This document shows, one piece after another, positions 7,671 to 15,684 of a stretch of DNA of 34,176 nt; position 1 is the first letter of the stretch, and every line of letters starts with the position of its first letter. Source of the DNA: CAZGWE01 sp964529405 (GTDB lineage Bacteria; Patescibacteriota; UBA1384; XYA2-FULL-43-10; 1-14-0-10-43-13); assembly GCA_964529405.1 (NCBI GenBank), contig CAZGWE010000011.1, positions 1 to 34,176 on the forward strand, given 5' to 3'. A program made the translations under genes and the position numbers. Under the pieces are notes generated by a model. It did not search any database. It was not told the origin of the DNA and saw nothing but the letters and a program-made list of their open reading frames with translations.

Positions 7671-9083
7671 TTGACTCGAGAAGCTGCAAAAAAAATTGTC
7701 TGGATAATTTCTTTCATCGTTTTGGTTTTGTTGGTGGTTTTTGCTTCTCTGTTTGCTTATCAACGCGCCTATGCCGGCAAAATTTACCGCAACGTCTATA
7801 TTACCGACACTGATCTTTCCGGTATGACAAAAAAACAGGCTAAAATATTGCTGGACAAAAAGTTTCGTGAAATTTTAACCAATAGAATCGTCTTTAAGGC
7901 CAAAGACAAGGAGATTTCCATTAATCTTGCCGACACCGGCTTAAATTTCGATACCGGTGCCATGACCCTCGACTCTTACCGGGTTGGCCGGGATGGTAAT
8001 TTTTACGGCCGGCTGACAAAATCGGCTTTAACCTTGTGGCAAAAGAAAACAGTCGAAGCAACGCCAGTTTTAGACCAAAAAAGGTATGACGAGTTCATAA
8101 ATTTGACCATTCCGCAGCTAAATATCAGCGCCCAGGACGCCACGCTGGCAATCAAAGAGGGCCAAGTCGTCCAGACCACTGAATCCGCCGGCCAAAAAGT
8201 GAAAACCGGCAACCTGACAGACAAACTGATGGCAGCAGTTGAATCAGGCCAAACAAGCGTCAACCTGGATGTGGAAGAAATCCGGCCCAACCTTAGCGCC
8301 AGTGATTTTTCCGCAGCCAAAACATACGCCGAGAAAATTCTGGCCAAAAAAATCGCCCTGCAATATGAATCTTATGCCTTCACTCCCGACCAGGAGGAAT
8401 TAGGCAATTGGATAGTTTTTTCAAACAGCGGCAGCGCATTAACCGCCGGTCTCGATGACGACCAGATCAGGTCGTACCTTACCCAAATTGCCACCAATTT
8501 TGAAATACAAAAAGTCAACAAAAAAATTAACGCCGCGGACAACAGCGTCATAGTTGAGGGCAAGGCCGGAAAATACCTGGACAAAGACGCGGCCGTCAAA
8601 GCAATCAAAGCGCAAATAGATTCCGACGTAATCACTGTTAGCCTTGCCACCAATAATATAGAGCCGGAGGAGGAAAAAATCTTTCCCGCCGAGGGTATAA
8701 TTCCCGGACGCTTCCCCGGCAAATATATTGATATTGACCTGGCCCAGCAAAAACTCTGCAAGGTCGAGAGCAATAATATCGGCGATTGTTTTATTATCTC
8801 CAGCGGCAAACCTTCGATGCCGACTCCGACCGGCACTTATGCCATTAACGTCAAAAACCCCCGCCAGTGGTCCGGCAAATACGGCCTTTGGATGCCCTGG
8901 TGGCAATCATTTAAGGGCGATTATGGCCTGCACGAACTACCGGAGTGGCCAAGCGGCTACAAAGAAGGCGAAGCCCATCTTGGCACACCGGTTTCCCACG
9001 GTTGCGTCAGGCTAGGTGTCGGCTCTGCCGAGAATCTCTATAATTGGACCGAGATCGGCACGCCGATTTATATCCACAGGTAA
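7671..9083 (+). CDS. L,D-transpeptidase (YkuD) with peptidoglycan-binding repeats
   Basis: 470 residues. It cross-links or anchors to peptidoglycan through a catalytic cysteine outside the membrane. One N-terminal membrane anchor (about residues 9-30) is followed by two PG_binding_4/VanW-associated units (roughly 35-190 and 195-320) and a C-terminal YkuD domain with PTPTGTYAI, the first histidine in YGLHE and the active site SHGCVRLG (Cys about 445). A TTG start at 7671 has GGAGGG three bases upstream; no ATG occurs before codon 52, which would lose the anchor. It lies 63 bp after tRNA-Ile2 and may be read from the same promoter. It converges with the prepilin gene, with 9 bp between the stops. 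Confidence 0.9.
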   Translation: MTREAAKKIVWIISFIVLVLLVVFASLFAYQRAYAGKIYRNVYITDTDLSGMTKKQAKILLDKKFREILTNRIVFKAKDKEISINLADTGLNFDTGAMTLDSYRVGRDGNFYGRLTKSALTLWQKKTVEATPVLDQKRYDEFINLTIPQLNISAQDATLAIKEGQVVQTTESAGQKVKTGNLTDKLMAAVESGQTSVNLDVEEIRPNLSASDFSAAKTYAEKILAKKIALQYESYAFTPDQEELGNWIVFSNSGSALTAGLDDDQIRSYLTQIATNFEIQKVNKKINAADNSVIVEGKAGKYLDKDAAVKAIKAQIDSDVITVSLATNNIEPEEEKIFPAEGIIPGRFPGKYIDIDLAQQKLCKVESNNIGDCFIISSGKPSMPTPTGTYAINVKNPRQWSGKYGLWMPWWQSFKGDYGLHELPEWPSGYKEGEAHLGTPVSHGCVRLGVGSAENLYNWTEIGTPIYIHR

Positions 9084-9092
9084 ACGAAGAAA

Positions 9093-9626
9093 CTATTTCT
9101 CGAACCTACCGGCGACCCACTCGAAATTACCTGTCTGCCATCCGTCGTAATTCGGGCAGCGCCAGGCCGGACTATCGGGATGCGGTTTACCGCTTGTTTC
9201 CATATCGGAAATACCGAGAACGTAATATCTGCCTTCATCCTTAACGCAACTGTTAGTTCCGGCATCGTAAATATAGTAATGATAATTTCCGCATGAATTT
9301 AGTTTTGTGCCAAGCGGATCCTGAATCAACTGGCTGACAAAACCGTCGGTTCCAAGGGCTTGAATAAAATCGCCGTCATTCGGTGTATCCCAGCCATAAT
9401 TAGCTACACAAGAGTTGGTATCATTACCTGGATAGAAACCGTTCTTATCAAAATACATATCGAGAGCTGTTTCTATCTGCTTCATATCGGCTACCCGCCG
9501 CGTATCCCGCGACTTCTTTCTGGCATTTCCCAGGTTAACAATGACGATGGAAGCTAAAATAGCGATGATAGCAATAACAACCAGCAACTCAATAAGAGTA
9601 AAAGCTTTTATTGTTTTATTTTTCAA
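9093..9626 (-). CDS. Type IV prepilin-like protein 1
   Basis: 177 residues. Class III signal with KAFTLIELLVVIAIIAIL (Ala instead of Gly before the processed Phe; Glu5 present), then NARKKSRDTRRVADMKQIETALDMYF and a Cys-containing C-terminal domain ending AGRFEK. It should be cut and N-methylated by PilD and built into a pilus or pseudopilus. A TTG at 9626 is used, with GGGGCGG five bases upstream; no ATG is available. It is a close paralogue of the next gene (shared LGI-DMETSG and PDSP blocks), so a tandem duplication. It is separated from it by 160 bp and may have its own promoter. Confidence 0.9.
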   Translation of the reverse strand: MKNKTIKAFTLIELLVVIAIIAILASIVIVNLGNARKKSRDTRRVADMKQIETALDMYFDKNGFYPGNDTNSCVANYGWDTPNDGDFIQALGTDGFVSQLIQDPLGTKLNSCGNYHYYIYDAGTNSCVKDEGRYYVLGISDMETSGKPHPDSPAWRCPNYDGWQTGNFEWVAGRFEK

Positions 9627-9786
9627 TTATACCGCCCCAAAACAAGATTTTTGCTAATCTCGCACTCATCAAACTACTCAGACTTTCGATTATTTTATTA
9701 CCATCACCAATTTTTATTGGCAAGCAGTAGTATAAGCCGACGACATTGTAAAACCCTTTTTGATCGCTTTCATTTTGCTGTTTCAG

Positions 9787-10299
9787 CTACTTTTCAAATT
9801 TACCTGTCGTCCATTCACCAATCCAGCCAGAAGTCCAGTTGCCACAGGTAAGGCCTGGGCTGTCCGGGTAGGGATTACCGCTTGTTTCCATATCCCGAAT
9901 ACCCAGAACATACCAAATATAGGGACAATTTTGAGTTTGATTCCAGTTCATATCACTATAGCGGAAATAACGGTAGTTGTAACAAGCTGTATTTTTAGTC
10001 GGATCCTTGACACTACTCGACAAAAAACCACTAGTTGCCAAAACACTAAGAAAATCGCCATCTCCCGAGCTGTCAAAACCGTCACAATCACTATCGGCAT
10101 TAGTATCCGGATATTTTCCCTCCTTGTCCAGGTACATATCCAAAGCCGTCTGGACTTGCTTCATATCGGCTACCCGCCGCGTATCCCGCGACTTCTTTCT
10201 GGCCGAGCTGACGTTGACAACGACAATTGTCGCCAGAATACCGATGATGGCAACTACGACCAAAAGTTCGATCAGGGTAAAAGCCTTTTTAGTTTTCAT
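9787..10299 (-). CDS. Type IV prepilin-like protein 2
   Basis: 170 residues: MKTKKA then FTLIELLVVVAIIGILAT, a SARKKSRDTRRVADMKQVQ helix and a C-terminal domain with paired cysteines, ending TGKFEK. ATG at 10299 with AGGAGG six bases upstream. It lies 15 bp after prepilin 3 and in the same operon as the Clp ATPase. The helix region is nearly identical in DNA and protein to prepilin 1, pointing to recent duplication. Confidence 0.92.
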   Translation of the reverse strand: MKTKKAFTLIELLVVVAIIGILATIVVVNVSSARKKSRDTRRVADMKQVQTALDMYLDKEGKYPDTNADSDCDGFDSSGDGDFLSVLATSGFLSSSVKDPTKNTACYNYRYFRYSDMNWNQTQNCPYIWYVLGIRDMETSGNPYPDSPGLTCGNWTSGWIGEWTTGKFEK

Positions 10300-10314
10300 C
10301 TCTGCCTCCTTAAA

Positions 10315-10848
10315 CTAAAGCGGTTTCTCAAACCTTTCAACGCCCCAGGCAAAATCAAATAGGCCAGCTCCATGCCAACCACAGGAAATACCGGGATTGT
10401 CGGGATGAATTCCGCTTATCGATTCAAAGTTTTTTATACCCATAACCAAGTGCTTACCCCTAGCCACATCGCACGGAATATGGCCCTTGCTGGGATCTGA
10501 TAGCGGACCTTCGCCGGCTGCCCAAATAAAATAGTAATAATTATTGGCTATGTTTTTGGGGTCTTTAAAATCCTGGTTGGCCAAGCCCTCGCTTTCCAAA
10601 ATCTCGTTCAATTTGGCTATCTGCCAATCGGATTCTTTCGTACCATCAATCGTGTCAACGTAAGTATTATACTTGTCGTAATACATCTCCTCCGCCGTCA
10701 TGATCTGCTTCATGTCGCTTATCCGTTTGGCGTCCCTTGATTTCTTCCTGGCCGAACCGACATTGACAACGACAATTGTCGCCAGAATACCGATGATGGC
10801 AACGACGACCAAAAGCTCGATCAGGGTAAAAGCCCTTTTTGCCCTCAT
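10315..10848 (-). CDS. Type IV prepilin-like protein 3
   Basis: 177 residues: MRAKRA then FTLIELLVVVAIIGILAT, SARKKSRDAKRISDMKQIM, and a divergent C-terminal domain with GIKNFESISGIHPDNPG, ending VERFEKPL. The ATG overlaps the stop of the Clp ATPase gene (ATGA), with AGGAGG upstream inside the Clp gene, so the two are translationally coupled. It shares domain layout with the two following prepilins. Confidence 0.92.
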   Translation of the reverse strand: MRAKRAFTLIELLVVVAIIGILATIVVVNVGSARKKSRDAKRISDMKQIMTAEEMYYDKYNTYVDTIDGTKESDWQIAKLNEILESEGLANQDFKDPKNIANNYYYFIWAAGEGPLSDPSKGHIPCDVARGKHLVMGIKNFESISGIHPDNPGISCGWHGAGLFDFAWGVERFEKPL

Positions 10849-13370
10849 TCTCCTCCTTTAATGTCTAAGAGTCCGATGACTATTTTTTTACCTTCTTCAA
10901 TCTTACCACTTAAAATTTTTTCCGCCAAGAGGTTTTCAATCTTTTCTTCAATGACGCGGGCCATAGGGCGGGCACCCATTTGCGGGTCAAAGCCCAGCCT
11001 GGCTAAATAGGCGACTGCCTCCGGCGCGATTTCAAGATCAATGCGCCGGGTTTTTTTGACAGTTTCCGCCACTTTGGCCAGCATTAAACCGGCTATTTTG
11101 GCGATGTCGGCTTCCGACAAGGGGGAAAAAATAACAATCTGGGTAAAACGGTTTAAAAACTCCGGCCGGTAGATGTTCTGCTTTTGGATCTGGTCCAACA
11201 GAACTTTCCGGACCGATTCGTAGCCAACATTACTGCCGATTGATTGTCTGATTAGATCGGCTCCGGCATTAGATGTGCAGATAATAATGGTGTTGGTAAA
11301 GATGACCTTGCGGCCGCTGCCATCAGTCAGATGACCCTCATCGAGAATCTGTAAAAACAAATCGAGAATATTGCGGTTGGCTTTCTCGATCTCGTCAAAG
11401 AGCAAAAGCGAAAAGGGATGTTCCCTGACCGCCGTTGTCAGCATACCCGGCTGGTTGCCGCCGGAACCGATTAAACGGTAGATGTCCGCCTGATTTTGGA
11501 ATTCCGACATATCGAAACGGACCATATTTTCGGCGCTGCCGAAGTATGACTCCGCCAAAGCCTTGGCTGTCTCGGTTTTACCCACACCGGTGGGGCCCAA
11601 AAAGAGAAAGGAACCAATCGGTTTTTTTGAGTTTACCACTCCGGCCCTTGCTCGTTTCATGGCGCCGGCAATTGCTTTGATCGCTTCCTCTTGCCCGACA
11701 ATACGCCGGCGCATTTTGTCTTCCAGCGAAAGCAGTTTTTGTTTTTCACCCTCGTTCGCTTGGCCGCTTGGAATTTCGTATTTATAGGTGATGTAAGCCA
11801 TGACATCCTCCGGAGTGATAATCGTTTCCCGGCGTTTGCTCGCGGCATGGGCAACCGCGCCGTCAAGCAAACTGATGGATTTTTCCGGATTAGGCGTGTC
11901 AACAATATATTTGCCGGCCAATTTGACCGTCTCTTTAATGGCCTCATAGGAAACAATGGCGCCGGTTCGGCTCTCGATAATCGGAACGGTATCTTCTAAA
12001 ATTCGAACCGTCTCGACCTCGTTTGATTCCGTCACGGTCACCCGGTCAAGCCGCTCCGACAGGGCGGTATTGGCGGCAACATACTGGTTGTAGTTGGCTA
12101 CATCCAGAGTCCCAATTAGCTTAACCCCGCTCTGGTCCAAATAGGAGACAAGCATTTCAGCAGCTTCAACCAAACCGGCGCTGCGGATCTTCAGGAGATT
12201 TTGAATATTCTCTATAACCATAATAGCATTGCCGGCCTGTCTGACTTCAGCAAACAAGCGATTGAGTTTCTCTAAAGTATCATGAGTATCCGAGAGGAGG
12301 GAGTCAATGTTGATTTCGAAAACGTGCTTGAAGGCTAAATTTTGACCCGACTGGCCAGTGGCAATACGACGGGCCAAGCCCAAAACCGTTGTTCTCTTGC
12401 CAATGCCTGCCTCCCCCACCAGTACCACCCCGCCCTTGCCGCTTTTGCCGAGCGATTCTTCGATTTGCTCGATCTCTTTTTCCCGCCCGACTACTTCTAA
12501 ATTTAACCCGCCGGCCATCACCTGGCGGGTTAAATCCAAACCGTATTTGTTCAACAACGGCGTAAAACCGTAAGCCCAGTCCCGGCCGATGCCGCCGCTA
12601 AACCGGAAACGGCCGGGGTCAAGAAAACGCCTTCCCTCCAGGCTCTTTCTGATCAGATTAGTTTGCCAATAAACTACATTGGCCACATCGGCCACTTCTA
12701 GCTTTAATTCGGCCAAAAGAGCTTGAAAGACGGGGTCAGCCTGGCAGAGAGCAACAAACACGTCGCCGACCTCAATTTGATGATGGCTTTCAGCCAGGGC
12801 GACTTCAAACGACCTGGCAACCACCTCCGCCCCGTCAACCCGGCTTGAATAACCGTCCAATCTTTTTTCCAAGCCGGACCTATCAATAGCCAGCCGCACC
12901 AGGACAAAATTGAGCTGGGTTGACTTCAACAGCGCCCGGGCCAGAGCACCGGAATCCGCGTGAGTCGGACCGGCGAAGAGTCGAGCCGTCATTTTGGCTA
13001 ATTCCAAGGAGAAAACCGCGAAAAGATTAAAAGGTCGGCCTGCTTTGACTGCTTCCGATGCTTCAGCCAGAGCAATTACTTTAGGATAACTCACCTTCTG
13101 ACGAAAAAAGAGTCTGACGGGCAGGTAAGCGAAGAAAAGGCCGGCAAAGAGACGGGCCAGACCAAGCGTTGCCGCCTTAATTTGAAATGAATTATCGTTA
13201 AATGCCGCCAGCCAAACCGGCAAGGCGACCAAATAAATCAATGATAATATACCGGCCGACCAAACCGCGGCAAAAATCAGCCGAAAAGGCAACCTGGAGA
13301 AAGTCAAGGAAAGGACGGCGCCCCTGCCGACCAATGTCCCCTTTGGCGATACGGTCATGTTCGAGTTCAT
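10845..13370 (-). CDS. Membrane-anchored ClpC/ClpA-type AAA+ ATPase with degenerate first ATPase domain
   Basis: 841 residues. Two hydrophobic segments (about 28-57 and 67-90) anchor it to the membrane; a Clp_N-like region follows. The first AAA domain is degenerate: Walker A reads GEAGIGKR (Arg where Thr/Ser binds Mg) and Walker B reads VIENIQ instead of a DE pair. The second is intact: GPTGVGKT (about 590), LLLFDEIE (about 655), TSNAGAD and RPEFLNRF. A VGY sits where ClpC has its ClpP-docking VGF loop. It probably unfolds proteins at the membrane. The ATG at 13370 overlaps the upstream stop (TAATG) with GGGAG in front. An upstream in-frame start would only read through the end of the previous gene. 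It forms an operon with that membrane protein and two prepilins. Confidence 0.9.
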   Translation of the reverse strand: MNSNMTVSPKGTLVGRGAVLSLTFSRLPFRLIFAAVWSAGILSLIYLVALPVWLAAFNDNSFQIKAATLGLARLFAGLFFAYLPVRLFFRQKVSYPKVIALAEASEAVKAGRPFNLFAVFSLELAKMTARLFAGPTHADSGALARALLKSTQLNFVLVRLAIDRSGLEKRLDGYSSRVDGAEVVARSFEVALAESHHQIEVGDVFVALCQADPVFQALLAELKLEVADVANVVYWQTNLIRKSLEGRRFLDPGRFRFSGGIGRDWAYGFTPLLNKYGLDLTRQVMAGGLNLEVVGREKEIEQIEESLGKSGKGGVVLVGEAGIGKRTTVLGLARRIATGQSGQNLAFKHVFEINIDSLLSDTHDTLEKLNRLFAEVRQAGNAIMVIENIQNLLKIRSAGLVEAAEMLVSYLDQSGVKLIGTLDVANYNQYVAANTALSERLDRVTVTESNEVETVRILEDTVPIIESRTGAIVSYEAIKETVKLAGKYIVDTPNPEKSISLLDGAVAHAASKRRETIITPEDVMAYITYKYEIPSGQANEGEKQKLLSLEDKMRRRIVGQEEAIKAIAGAMKRARAGVVNSKKPIGSFLFLGPTGVGKTETAKALAESYFGSAENMVRFDMSEFQNQADIYRLIGSGGNQPGMLTTAVREHPFSLLLFDEIEKANRNILDLFLQILDEGHLTDGSGRKVIFTNTIIICTSNAGADLIRQSIGSNVGYESVRKVLLDQIQKQNIYRPEFLNRFTQIVIFSPLSEADIAKIAGLMLAKVAETVKKTRRIDLEIAPEAVAYLARLGFDPQMGARPMARVIEEKIENLLAEKILSGKIEEGKKIVIGLLDIKGGE

Positions 13371-13765
13371 TATGTCGAGCTCCCGAATAATATTAATCCG
13401 CCCGTAACTGTTGCCGCTATAACCAGCGGCCAGACCAACCAAAGTAAAACTACAAGAGCGGACAGGCAAACTGCCGCTAAAATAGTAATGATAAAAGCCA
13501 GAAGCGTGGCAACTTTAACGGCGGCGCCAACCAGCCTTGAAGCTTGGTTCATCAGGAAAACCTGAAAGCGGTCCTGCAAACTTAAACCTTCCATACTATA
13601 AGAGTCCCGTTTCCAGGGGGCAAGAAGAGTGGTAAGACAAACTCTAACGGAAAAAAGATCCGTCAGATATGCGAACCATCGTTTGATAAAGACCAAAAGC
13701 CTGGCGGTTGCCTCGCCGTACCACCACGCAAAGAAAATTACAACCAGGTTATTATTTGCCTCCAT
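13370..13765 (-). CDS. Small integral membrane protein, partner gene of the Clp ATPase
   Basis: 131 residues, no function recognised. An N-terminal FFAWWYGEATARLLVF segment, a central motif FSVRVCLTTLLAPWKRD, NQASRLVGAAVK, then a long hydrophobic hairpin (about 90-128). ATG at 13765 has GGAAG upstream and lies about 20 bases after the promoter start; an ATG at 13813 would precede the promoter. The stop overlaps the Clp start by one base, so the two are translationally coupled. The neighbourhood suggests a membrane adaptor or anchor for the Clp ATPase; this is inference. Confidence 0.75.
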   Translation of the reverse strand: MEANNNLVVIFFAWWYGEATARLLVFIKRWFAYLTDLFSVRVCLTTLLAPWKRDSYSMEGLSLQDRFQVFLMNQASRLVGAAVKVATLLAFIITILAAVCLSALVVLLWLVWPLVIAATVTGGLILFGSST

Positions 13766-13790
13766 TACAGCGCTTCCAATACTTAAATAC

Positions 13791-13820
13791 ATTATACAGG
13801 ACTCAAACAACAAAGCGCAA
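13791..13820 (-). promoter_or_regulatory. Promoter of the membrane protein-Clp-prepilin operon
   Basis: Minus strand TTGCGC (13820-13815), 18-bp spacer, TATAAT (13796-13791). Confidence 0.65.
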
Positions 13821-13921
13821 ACTTAATTCGGCGCCATGGCAATATTTAATAATTATTGTTTAGGGAAGTTGATATTTAAGTGCTGGATTGTTGCTTGAAC
13901 ACAAATAATCGGCTTTAGCCC

Positions 13922-13950
13922 TTGACAGTTTATGGTATTGTTGATACAAT
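13922..13950 (+). promoter_or_regulatory. Strong promoter of the 45-aa membrane peptide gene
   Basis: TTGACA (13922-13927), exactly 17 bp, TACAAT (13945-13950). It implies a leader of about 150 nt before the ATG at 14106. Confidence 0.75.
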
Positions 13951-13997
13951 ATTATAATTTCCAAAAACACCGCTCGCCGTTATCTATCTTGAGAGGA

Positions 13998-14085
13998 TAT
14001 CCCCTTGCCATCCCGAGAGAACGAAGTGAACGAAGGATCTTTCCGAAGGTCAATCGCCATCTCGCTCGCTCAATGAACGAGACTA
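13998..14085 (+). repeat. GAACGAAGTGAACGAAGGATCT-type repeat in a 5' leader
   Basis: CCCGAGAGAACGAAGTGAAC followed by GAAGGATCTTTCCG, then CTCGCTCGCTCAATGAACGAG, is self-similar GAACGAA-rich sequence of the kind seen in short interspersed bacterial repeats. It occupies the leader of the 45-aa gene. I see only this copy in the window. Confidence 0.4.
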
Positions 14086-14105
14086 GGAAAATAGTAGGAG
14101 GAATA

Positions 14106-14243
14106 ATGGATAAAGAAATTATAAGAATTGGCACAGGTAAAGTTAACCACAACGACCTTAGCGCCTTTGAAGCCATTACCATGGGTGTTGTCGCCATCCT
14201 GGCCATCACCGTTGGTACAATCTACGGAACCATGCTTAACTAA
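14106..14243 (+). CDS. 45-residue single-pass membrane peptide
   Basis: MDKEIIRIGTGKVNHNDLSA, then one hydrophobic helix (about 23-42, ITMGVVAILAITVGTIYG). AGGAGG sits six bases before the ATG, a consensus promoter lies 150 bp upstream and a clean terminator 55 bp downstream, so it is a stand-alone, probably well-expressed gene. I recognise no family. It could be a small regulator of a membrane complex or a toxin-like peptide; neither is shown. Confidence 0.75.
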   Translation: MDKEIIRIGTGKVNHNDLSAFEAITMGVVAILAITVGTIYGTMLN

Positions 14244-14296
14244 AGGCAAATAAACGCCAATTTAAAAAGCAAATTCTAATAAAAAAGAATCTACCT

Positions 14297-14330
14297 AACA
14301 AAAACCACCCTCAAAGGTGGTTTTTGTTTT
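14297..14330 (+). terminator. Intrinsic terminator of the 45-aa gene
   Basis: AACAAAAACCACC / GGTGGTTTTTGTT perfect stem with loop CTCAAA and a T-rich tail. Confidence 0.9.
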
Positions 14331-14399
14331 CCTTTATATTGTCATCTCAAATCTTCAAACCGACACGACAAAGCAGAAAAAATCATTGACCGGGCTTGT

Positions 14400-14645
14400 T
14401 CAGCTTTTTTTAACTGAACGCAAAATAGCCCGTATTTGATTTTCTTCCAACATCACCTTGCCGTTCTCATCTTGTTTGAGCATCTCTTTAATAAGCGAGC
14501 CAATCGTCGAAGACAACGAAGACCTGGCTGCCTCCAGCTGGATTAGAATTTCCTGCTCGGATTTATCTTTGGCGACCATCTCACCGATACCGCGGACCTG
14601 GCCCTCAATACGACGCAACCGATTATAGATACTCTGATGTTTGAT
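14400..14645 (-). CDS. CsoR/RcnR/FrmR-fold (DUF156) regulator lacking the metal-binding residues
   Basis: 81 residues in the form given. The family N-terminus NRLRRIEGQVRGIGEMV is clear and the all-helical length fits. In CsoR the Cu ligands are Cys, His, Cys; the aligned positions here are Glu/Ser (KSEQEIL), Glu/Lys (LIKEML) and Asp (KQDE), so no Cys or His remains. There is no ATG: AGGAGG (14655-14650) is followed by C-ATT-ATC-AAA-CAT, and homologues begin about at this IKH, so an ATC or ATT start is likely; an in-frame GTG at 14681 preceded by GGGGG is the alternative. The operator-like palindrome upstream implies autoregulation. It lies downstream of the ZIP gene on the same strand. Confidence 0.8.
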   Translation of the reverse strand: MKHQSIYNRLRRIEGQVRGIGEMVAKDKSEQEILIQLEAARSSLSSTIGSLIKEMLKQDENGKVMLEENQIRAILRSVKKS

Positions 14646-14649
14646 AATG

Positions 14650-14760
14650 CCTCCTATTTGTGGATAAGTTGTCTTTTCCACAACTATACCCCCGCTTATC
14701 CACAATATACCCCTGCCGGTATATTTCAACTGTGGATAAGTGCCATTTCCGGGGATAAGT
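14650..14760. promoter_or_regulatory. Operator region: CsoR-type palindrome nested in TTATCCACA inverted repeats
   Basis: ATATACC-N6-GGTATAT (14705-14724) is a CsoR/FrmR-like operator and lies downstream of a minus-strand TTGAAA, so it covers the promoter. TTATCCACA 9-mers (perfect DnaA-box sequence) occur at 14659-14667 (minus), 14696-14704 (plus) and 14731-14739 (minus), with a near copy TTTTCCACA at 14674-14682 and CGGGGATAA at 14750-14758. A second C-tract half-site (TATACCCCC) is at 14685-14693. The 9-mers are arranged as inverted repeats around the operator. Confidence 0.65.
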
Positions 14761-14795
14761 AGGTGCCGTGCAACCTAAATTGCACCAAAATTAAA

Positions 14796-14821
14796 AACAT
14801 CGCCCGGACCGGGTGATGTTT
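14796..14821 (-). terminator. Intrinsic terminator of the ZIP gene
   Basis: Minus strand AAACATC-CCCGG / CCGGG-GATGTTT hairpin followed by TTAATTTT, about 50 bp after the ZIP stop. Confidence 0.8.
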
Positions 14822-14870
14822 ACCGACTGCACCATAGCATACATAATTTTAAAATATAAACCCGGAAACT

Positions 14871-15652
14871 TTAGCCGACAATGCGCAACAAGCCCATGAT
14901 GCTAATACCAAGAATAATGCAAATAAATTGCACCAGCGACTTGCGCCAATCGTCTTCCTTGTGAAGTTCCGGCACCAAGCCCGATAAAGCAATATAGATA
15001 AAACCGCCGGCAGTAAAGGGCACCATCAGGTTAACAAATTTAACCGTGCCAGAGCCGATTGAATAGGCAAGAAGCGCGCCAACGATAGCCAGGCAGGCGG
15101 ACAAAAAATTGTAATAAATGGCTTTTTTCTTCGAAAAACCCGAATGGACCAAAACGCCGAAATCACCCATCTCCTGCGGTACTTCATGCAAAATGACCGC
15201 CAAAGTTGTTGACAGACCTAACGGGATCGAAGCCAGAAACGTTGACCCCACCAGCATGCCGTCAATTAAATTATGGAACCCGTCTCCCAATAAATTGATC
15301 GTCCCGAGATACTTCGGGTGCTCGATGCAATCAATGTCATGGCAGTGCCGCCAACGCAGAAATTTTTCAAGCGAGAAAAAGGCCAGGATGCCGGCCAGAA
15401 CAGAAACTGATGCGGTTAAGCCAAAACCGCCGCGTTCTGTAATCTCCGGGATCAAGTGGATAAAGGCGTCCCCGATTAGAGCGCCAGTCGAGAAGGCCAC
15501 CAAAATCAGGAGGATTTTTTTGAGAACATTCTCTTTGACAGCAAGAGCAAAAACTCCCACCAGAGAGATCAGAGAAACAATTATGACGCTTGCCANNNNN
15601 NNNNNNNNNNNNNNNNNNNNNNNNNNNNNNNNNGGATATAAGTTAAAACCAT
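14871..15652 (-). CDS. ZIP-family metal transporter, interrupted by a sequence gap
   Basis: Divalent metal (Zn/Fe) importer family. Visible: ASVIIVSLISLVGVFALAV (first helix), IGDAFIHLIPE, a His-rich loop (WRHCHDIDCIEH), GDGFHNLIDGMLVG (helix 4) and VILHEVPQEMGDFGVLVHSG (helix 5), the metal-binding helices, then three more helices. Beyond the gap an ATG at 15652 with GGAG upstream opens MVLTYI. The frame does not close with 38 N, so the gap is only estimated. A TTGTGT-N17-TACAAT promoter drives it; a terminator separates it from the CsoR-like gene. The neighbour regulator suggests metal or related control. Confidence 0.92.
15596..15633. other. Assembly gap (38 N) inside the ZIP gene
   Basis: Run of N near the 5' end of the ZIP gene, within or before its first membrane helix. 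Confidence 0.99.
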
Positions 15653-15684
15653 AGAGCGCTCCTCAACAAATCAATTTAGGCCTG

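Noticed and set aside
7505..7813. 102-codon reading frame
   Set aside because: It runs through tRNA-Ile2 and into the transpeptidase gene in another frame.
8003..8906. Long antisense frames over the L,D-transpeptidase
   Set aside because: The plus frame carries the family motifs; the antisense frames have none and no ribosome sites.
14650..14870. Calling this region the chromosomal origin
   Set aside because: The TTATCCACA cluster is suggestive, but no dnaA, dnaN or clear unwinding repeats are present and skew cannot be computed here, so it is kept as a finding only.
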